From JACKAL01 sp964400355 (GTDB lineage Bacteria > Bdellovibrionota > Bdellovibrionia > Bdellovibrionales > JAGQZY01): a stretch of 64,000 bases of DNA. The stretch lies in assembly GCA_964400355.1 (NCBI GenBank), contig CAYNTO010000004.1, positions 62,001 to 126,000 of the forward strand, in the 5' to 3' direction. Under the pieces are notes generated by a model, which worked only from the letters and a program-made list of their open reading frames with translations, was not told where the DNA came from and ran no database searches. The position numbers and the translations under genes are program-made. Positions 59,769-64,000 of the stretch are shown piece by piece (position 1 is the stretch's first letter; the number at the start of each line of letters is the position of its first letter).

Positions 59769-62198
59769 ATGTTAAAATCTTTGGAATCGTTTTTAAAAGA
59801 CAAAATGCCCGCCATTCCGTGGAAGTCAGCGAAAGCTGTTTTGGAATTAAAGAATGAAGGGGGCACGATTCCGTTTATTGCGCGTTACCGTAAAGAGAAA
59901 ACCGGCAACATGGACGAAGTGCAGATTCGCGACGTTATCGATGGCGAAGTGGAGTACAACGAAATCCTCCAGCGCAAAGAATTTGTTCTCAAAGAAATCA
60001 GCGAACAAGGCAACTTGAGTGACGATTTAAAAAAGCGCATAGAAACCTCCTGGTCTCTTCCCGAAATCGAAGAGCTTTATCGCCCATACAAGAAAAAGAA
60101 AAAAACCAAGGCCACTCTGGCGCGCGAAGCGGGTATTGAGCCACTGGCCGACTGGATCTGGGAACTGGGTCAAGGCGCCGACAACGGCGGCGTCACACTC
60201 GAGGTTAAGGCCAAAGATTTTATCAATGTGGAAAAGCAATTCGCCACGTATGATGAAGTTCTCCGCGGTGCCAGCAATATTTTAATCGAACGCATCTCCA
60301 ACAACCCCGAACTGCGTGCTGCGGTTCGCGACGAGTTTGCAACCAACGGAAAAATATCCTCAAAGCCGGGCAAAAAAATCAAAGCCCATTCCAAATTTGA
60401 GATGTATTTCGACCACACCGAACCTGTGAAATCGCTGCTCCTCAAAAAGAACTCCCATCGCTATTTGGCCATGCGCCGCGGATGGACCGAGGAGGAGTTG
60501 GCGGTGACGGTGACAGCGGACGAAGATATGCTGCTTGCCAAGTTTCAAAATTTTGCATGTCCCAATAAAAACACCGTGGCCAAAAACTTTTTAGATTTGG
60601 CCGCGAAATCTGCACTCACCATTCACGTGGTGCCTTCGATCGTCAACGAGCTCCACCGCGAGCTCAAGGACGAAGCCGATATTCATGCCATCGAAGTCTT
60701 TGCAAGCAACGTTAAAAAAGTTCTTCTCTCAAGCCCTCTTGGGCCCCGTTGTGTGTTGGGTGTGGATCCCGGCGTGCGCACGGGCTGTAAAATTGCTTTG
60801 GTGGATAAACAGGGGCATTTTATTTCGAACACTGTGTTGCATATACAGGGGGATGGCGCAGACACCAAAGCCAAGGCCCTCTTCCAAGAGGTTCTTAAGC
60901 AAATTCAAATCGAGGCCATCGCCGTAGGTAACGGCACGGGCGGCCGCGAGGCCGAGGTGTTTTTGCGCCGAATCCTCAAAGAACTGGGCAAAGAGATTCC
61001 GGTGATTTTGGTGAGCGAGTCGGGTGCGAGTATCTACTCCGCCTCCGACGTCGCACGCAATGAGTTCCCGGATTTGGATCTCACGGTGAGAGGTGCAATT
61101 TCCATCGCGCGCCGTCTTCAGGATCCCTTGGCGGAGCTGGTTAAGATCGAACCTAAAAGTATTGGTGTGGGGCAGTACCAGCACGATGTGTCCCAACCCA
61201 CCCTAAAAAAGAAATTGGACGAAGTGGTGGAGTCGTGTGTGAACAATGTGGGTGTAGATGTGAATACGGCATCCACCATGTTGCTCCAGTATGTGGCTGG
61301 CATTGGTCCTGCAACTGCAAAAAATATCGTCGAGTTTCGCAAACAAAAGGGTTTGTTCAAACGCCGCGAGGATCTCAACAAAGTTCCCAATTTTTCGTCG
61401 AAAGTTTTTGAGCAGTCCGCCGGCTTCTTGCGCGTGCGCGGTGGCGAGGTCGCCCTCGACGCTACAGGCGTGCATCCCGAACGCTATGCGGCTGTAAAGG
61501 ACATCGCCTCTGAGCTCGGCTCCACATTGGGTGAAATGATGGGTAAAGGCGCCGATCAAATGCTCAAGGTCAAAGACAAGTGGGTGGGTCTCATTGGGGA
61601 ATTCACTTTTAATGATATTTATGAGGAACTTAAAAAACCAGGCCGCGATCCGCGCGCCGAGTTTCAACCATTTCAGTTCCGCGACGACATTTTTGGAATT
61701 AAAGACGTAAAACCAGATATGATCTGCAACGGCATAGTCACCAATGTTACCAATTTTGGTGCGTTCGTCGACATTGGCGTTCATCAGGATGGTTTGGTGC
61801 ACATTTCGGAACTTTCCAATCAGTTCGTCAATGACGCACAAAAGGTCGTGAGCCCGGGAGATGCAGTGACAGTGAAAGTGAAAGGTGTGGATCTGGAGAA
61901 AAACCAAATCTCACTCACTATGAAACTGACGGAGTCGGCCGAGGCCAAACCGCGTCGCGAGCACGCCGATCGTAAAGAGCAGGGGCCACGTAGCGACAAG
62001 CCGCGCGGCGATCGTCCACGGGGCGAGCGCAAAGAGGGGCCTCGTCAAGAGAGAGCGGCAAAGGGTGGGCAGCATGGCGGACAAAAAGGTGGAGGCCAAG
62101 ATCGCGGACAGGATCGTGGACAAGACCGCGGTGGAAAACCAAAGGGCCAGCCATTCAATAATCCATTCGCGGCCCTTCAGGATATTCGCAAAAACTAA
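59769..62198 (+). CDS. tex: Tex-family transcription-accessory/RNA-binding protein
   Basis: This 809-residue protein has the Tex N-terminal helical domain with FIARYRKEKTGNMDEVQIR, a YqgF/RNase H-like domain (LGVDPGVRTGCKIALVD near 330), helix-hairpin-helix motifs (YVAGIGPATAKNIVEFRKQ) and an S1 domain (about 655-717, VTNVTNFGAFVDIGVHQDGLVHISELS). The last 75 residues are a disordered Arg/Gly/Gln-rich tail with repeated DRGQ. GAGAGG precedes ATG 59769. recQ starts 1 bp after its stop. Confidence 0.95.
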   Translation: MLKSLESFLKDKMPAIPWKSAKAVLELKNEGGTIPFIARYRKEKTGNMDEVQIRDVIDGEVEYNEILQRKEFVLKEISEQGNLSDDLKKRIETSWSLPEIEELYRPYKKKKKTKATLAREAGIEPLADWIWELGQGADNGGVTLEVKAKDFINVEKQFATYDEVLRGASNILIERISNNPELRAAVRDEFATNGKISSKPGKKIKAHSKFEMYFDHTEPVKSLLLKKNSHRYLAMRRGWTEEELAVTVTADEDMLLAKFQNFACPNKNTVAKNFLDLAAKSALTIHVVPSIVNELHRELKDEADIHAIEVFASNVKKVLLSSPLGPRCVLGVDPGVRTGCKIALVDKQGHFISNTVLHIQGDGADTKAKALFQEVLKQIQIEAIAVGNGTGGREAEVFLRRILKELGKEIPVILVSESGASIYSASDVARNEFPDLDLTVRGAISIARRLQDPLAELVKIEPKSIGVGQYQHDVSQPTLKKKLDEVVESCVNNVGVDVNTASTMLLQYVAGIGPATAKNIVEFRKQKGLFKRREDLNKVPNFSSKVFEQSAGFLRVRGGEVALDATGVHPERYAAVKDIASELGSTLGEMMGKGADQMLKVKDKWVGLIGEFTFNDIYEELKKPGRDPRAEFQPFQFRDDIFGIKDVKPDMICNGIVTNVTNFGAFVDIGVHQDGLVHISELSNQFVNDAQKVVSPGDAVTVKVKGVDLEKNQISLTMKLTESAEAKPRREHADRKEQGPRSDKPRGDRPRGERKEGPRQERAAKGGQHGGQKGGGQDRGQDRGQDRGGKPKGQPFNNPFAALQDIRKN

Positions 62199-62199
62199 G

Positions 62200-63792
62200 G
62201 TGCTCAACGAAACAGTAACCCCTGTATTATTAGAGCAAACTTTGCAGACGGCCTTTCACTTGCCCGAGTTTCGGCGTGGGCAAAAAGAGATCATCACCTC
62301 GGTGATTCGGGGTAAGGATGTTCTCGCAGTTCTTCCTACCGGTGGTGGCAAGTCGCTCTGTTACCAATTGCCAGCGGTTATCCAGCAAAAATTGGTTATC
62401 GTGATCTCTCCGCTCATTGCGCTTATGAAAGACCAGGTGTCCTCATTGGCGGAAATCAACGTGCCTGCTGGGTGTTTGCATTCCGGCCAATCAGAGGCCG
62501 AAAAGAAAGACGTCTTCCGGCGGCTCGGCGAGGGCGGTGCGTTTGTGCTGTATCTCTCTCCGGAACGCGCGCAAAAAGAGGGTTTTCATTTGTGGCTGCG
62601 CGGTCGGTCCATCGCGCTGTTTGCCATCGATGAGGCGCACTGCGTGTCCCAATGGGGTCATGATTTTCGCGAAGAGTACTCGCAGCTCGGAATTCTGAAA
62701 ACTTTGCGTCCGGATGTTCCCATACTGGCGCTTACCGCGTCTGCAACACCCACGGTGCTTTCGGATATTGCTCGTCAGCTCCATATTTTTCAGGCCGAAC
62801 GGCACGTCCACGGGTTTTATCGGCCCAACCTTTATTACCAGGTGGTTCTTTGTACCGATGAGGCCGATAAAAAACTTTTACTCGAGCAAGCCATTCGCCA
62901 AACTCCCGAGGGTCGCGTTCTCGTCTATTGTGGAACGCGAAAAATCACTGCAGAGGTTTCTGAATATCTGGAATCACGCTTTGAGGGGGTGAGCTATTAC
63001 CATGCCGGTCTCTCAGGCTCGACGCGCACGCAGCGCCAAGAGGACTACGAGTCGGGCAAATTCCGGATTCTAGTAGCGACCAATGCATTTGGAATGGGGA
63101 TCGATCATCCGGATGTGCGCCTTGTGGTGCACTTTCAAATGCCAGCCAATATCGATTCTCTCTACCAAGAGATGGGACGCGCCGGCCGCGACGGCAAGAA
63201 TTCCACTTGCGTCCTCCTCTACGCTCGCAAAGACAAAGGACTGCAAGGATTTTTTATTCAGCAATCCGATGCACCCTACGCGATCAAAAAGGCACGTTGG
63301 AGCACCTTCGATGCGCTAGTGGATTACTGCGAAAATAGCGAGTGCCGGCACGCGGAAATACTCACTTACTATAAAGACTCGCAGCGAATCACCAGCTGCG
63401 GGCACTGTGACGTGTGCGACCCGGAATCTCCGCGAAAAATTAATCGCCCCCAACGGAAACCCTCGGTGGAAGACGCTCTTGTTTCTGTTCGTGGTGTGGC
63501 GTCCGGGAAAAAAGCCAAGACAAAAAAATCGAAGAAGGGCCCCGAAGACACGCCTCTAGAGGGTTTGGAGGCATTGCGTTTTGAAGACCTGCGGGCCTGG
63601 CGGAAAACAAAGGCCACCGAACTCGATGTGCCGGCTTTTATAGTGTGTAGCGATAAGACGCTCCGTCACTTGGCTGTTGCGAATCCACAAGATCTCCAGC
63701 AACTTGGAGCCATCTATGGATTGGGCGAATCAAAGATCAATCAATTTGGGTTAGAAATTCTTGCCCGATTGAGCGGAACACAGCTTGAATAA
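62200..63792 (+). CDS. recQ: ATP-dependent DNA helicase RecQ
   Basis: This 530-residue RecQ helicase has FRRGQKEII, Walker A LPTGGGKSLCY (about 45-55), DEAH (about 144-147), TASATPTV, and motif VI QEMGRAGRDG. A four-Cys zinc site follows (CENSECRHAEILTYY ... CGHCDVC) and an HRDC domain lies at the C terminus, but the winged-helix RQC part seems absent, being replaced by a Lys-rich linker. GTG 62200 is the likely start, right after the tex stop. The longer in-frame reading lies in the tex tail. Confidence 0.94.
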   Translation: MLNETVTPVLLEQTLQTAFHLPEFRRGQKEIITSVIRGKDVLAVLPTGGGKSLCYQLPAVIQQKLVIVISPLIALMKDQVSSLAEINVPAGCLHSGQSEAEKKDVFRRLGEGGAFVLYLSPERAQKEGFHLWLRGRSIALFAIDEAHCVSQWGHDFREEYSQLGILKTLRPDVPILALTASATPTVLSDIARQLHIFQAERHVHGFYRPNLYYQVVLCTDEADKKLLLEQAIRQTPEGRVLVYCGTRKITAEVSEYLESRFEGVSYYHAGLSGSTRTQRQEDYESGKFRILVATNAFGMGIDHPDVRLVVHFQMPANIDSLYQEMGRAGRDGKNSTCVLLYARKDKGLQGFFIQQSDAPYAIKKARWSTFDALVDYCENSECRHAEILTYYKDSQRITSCGHCDVCDPESPRKINRPQRKPSVEDALVSVRGVASGKKAKTKKSKKGPEDTPLEGLEALRFEDLRAWRKTKATELDVPAFIVCSDKTLRHLAVANPQDLQQLGAIYGLGESKINQFGLEILARLSGTQLE

Positions 63793-63903
63793 AATCCTGG
63801 CCAGCTATTCCTCCACAAAAAATATAAAATATTTGTAATTTTAATCACAACTACATTGAACTTTTTTGAATTTAGAATTTTTCTCCACATTCTAAAAATC
63901 GAA

Positions 63904-63932
63904 TTTTGCGCGCCCGGATTTTCGACTATAGT
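63904..63932 (+). promoter_or_regulatory. Candidate promoter at the window end
   Basis: TTTTGC (63904-63909), 17 bp, TATAGT (63927-63932). A gene on the plus strand probably begins beyond 64000. The rest of 63793-64000 is AT-rich and holds nothing else I can support. Confidence 0.4.
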
Positions 63933-64000
63933 GGGGCTTGAGTCGACGCGGTCACGGCCGCTCAAAGAGTTTACTGTGAGAGCGCGGTTCATTGTAAAAA

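Noticed and set aside
1..64000. tRNA, rRNA and CRISPR arrays
   Set aside because: By eye I found no cloverleaf, rRNA segment or regularly spaced direct repeats. A tRNAscan and a CRISPR finder run would settle it.

Overview
This window looks like part of the chromosome of a Gram-negative Bdellovibrionota bacterium, most likely a Bdellovibrio-like predator or relative. The signs are lipid A and LPS genes (lpxD, an LptF/G-type permease), a SpoVG homologue outside Firmicutes, single-chain glycyl-tRNA synthetase, PPDK, a complete MoxR/Bat (VWA) operon, many small exported proteins of unknown function, and two c-di-GMP-I (GEMM) type riboswitches resembling the abundant merRNA described in B. bacteriovorus. 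This assignment is inferred from protein and RNA content read by eye. No database search was run. GTG and TTG starts are common, and several genes seem to be leaderless or nearly so.

Layout. 0-5.5 kb holds small exported proteins, spoVG, a PfpI/DJ-1 protein, an NmrA-like NAD(P)-binding protein, and a DUF1844 gene coupled to a degenerate M48-like membrane protein. 5.5-13.1 kb is a tightly overlapping moxR-DUF58-membrane protein-batA-batB-TPR-batD operon. 13.2-16.0 kb has a MltD-like lipoprotein and an AsmA/DUF748-like membrane protein. 16.07-17.18 kb holds the most unusual part: two homologous RNA loci, each with a promoter, a GEMM aptamer, a strong Shine-Dalgarno sequence, an identical 13-codon micro-ORF and an intrinsic terminator whose hairpin contains the end of that ORF. 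A small exported-protein gene lies between them in the opposite orientation, and another exported protein follows the second copy.

18-27.5 kb contains an Mrp-type ATPase lacking the usual CxxC, a J-domain-like protein, an alpha/beta hydrolase, a four-gene minus-strand operon centred on a membrane-fused spermidine-synthase-like protein, and a pair of pilin-like genes with a HAMP-like membrane protein. 27.7-36.5 kb is housekeeping: glyS, ppdK, smc and ftsY, the last three overlapping. 36.5-42 kb is an accessory regulatory and lipid locus: an APP1-like phosphatase, a LuxI/FeeM-like GNAT acyltransferase, a haem-oxygenase-like diiron protein, a fatty-acid desaturase, an unknown 256-residue protein and three close XRE paralogues.

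42-52 kb has a minus-strand operon (response regulator, nadC, birA, thioredoxin-like) divergent from an LptF/G permease, then def-fmt-rpe-hutH-hutU with every junction overlapping. 52-64 kb holds an exported protein, a rhomboid protease coupled to an RDD/AsmA-like fusion, one intact IS1-like insertion sequence with 20-bp inverted repeats, two small membrane proteins, lpxD, tex and recQ. I saw no rRNA, tRNA or CRISPR array.
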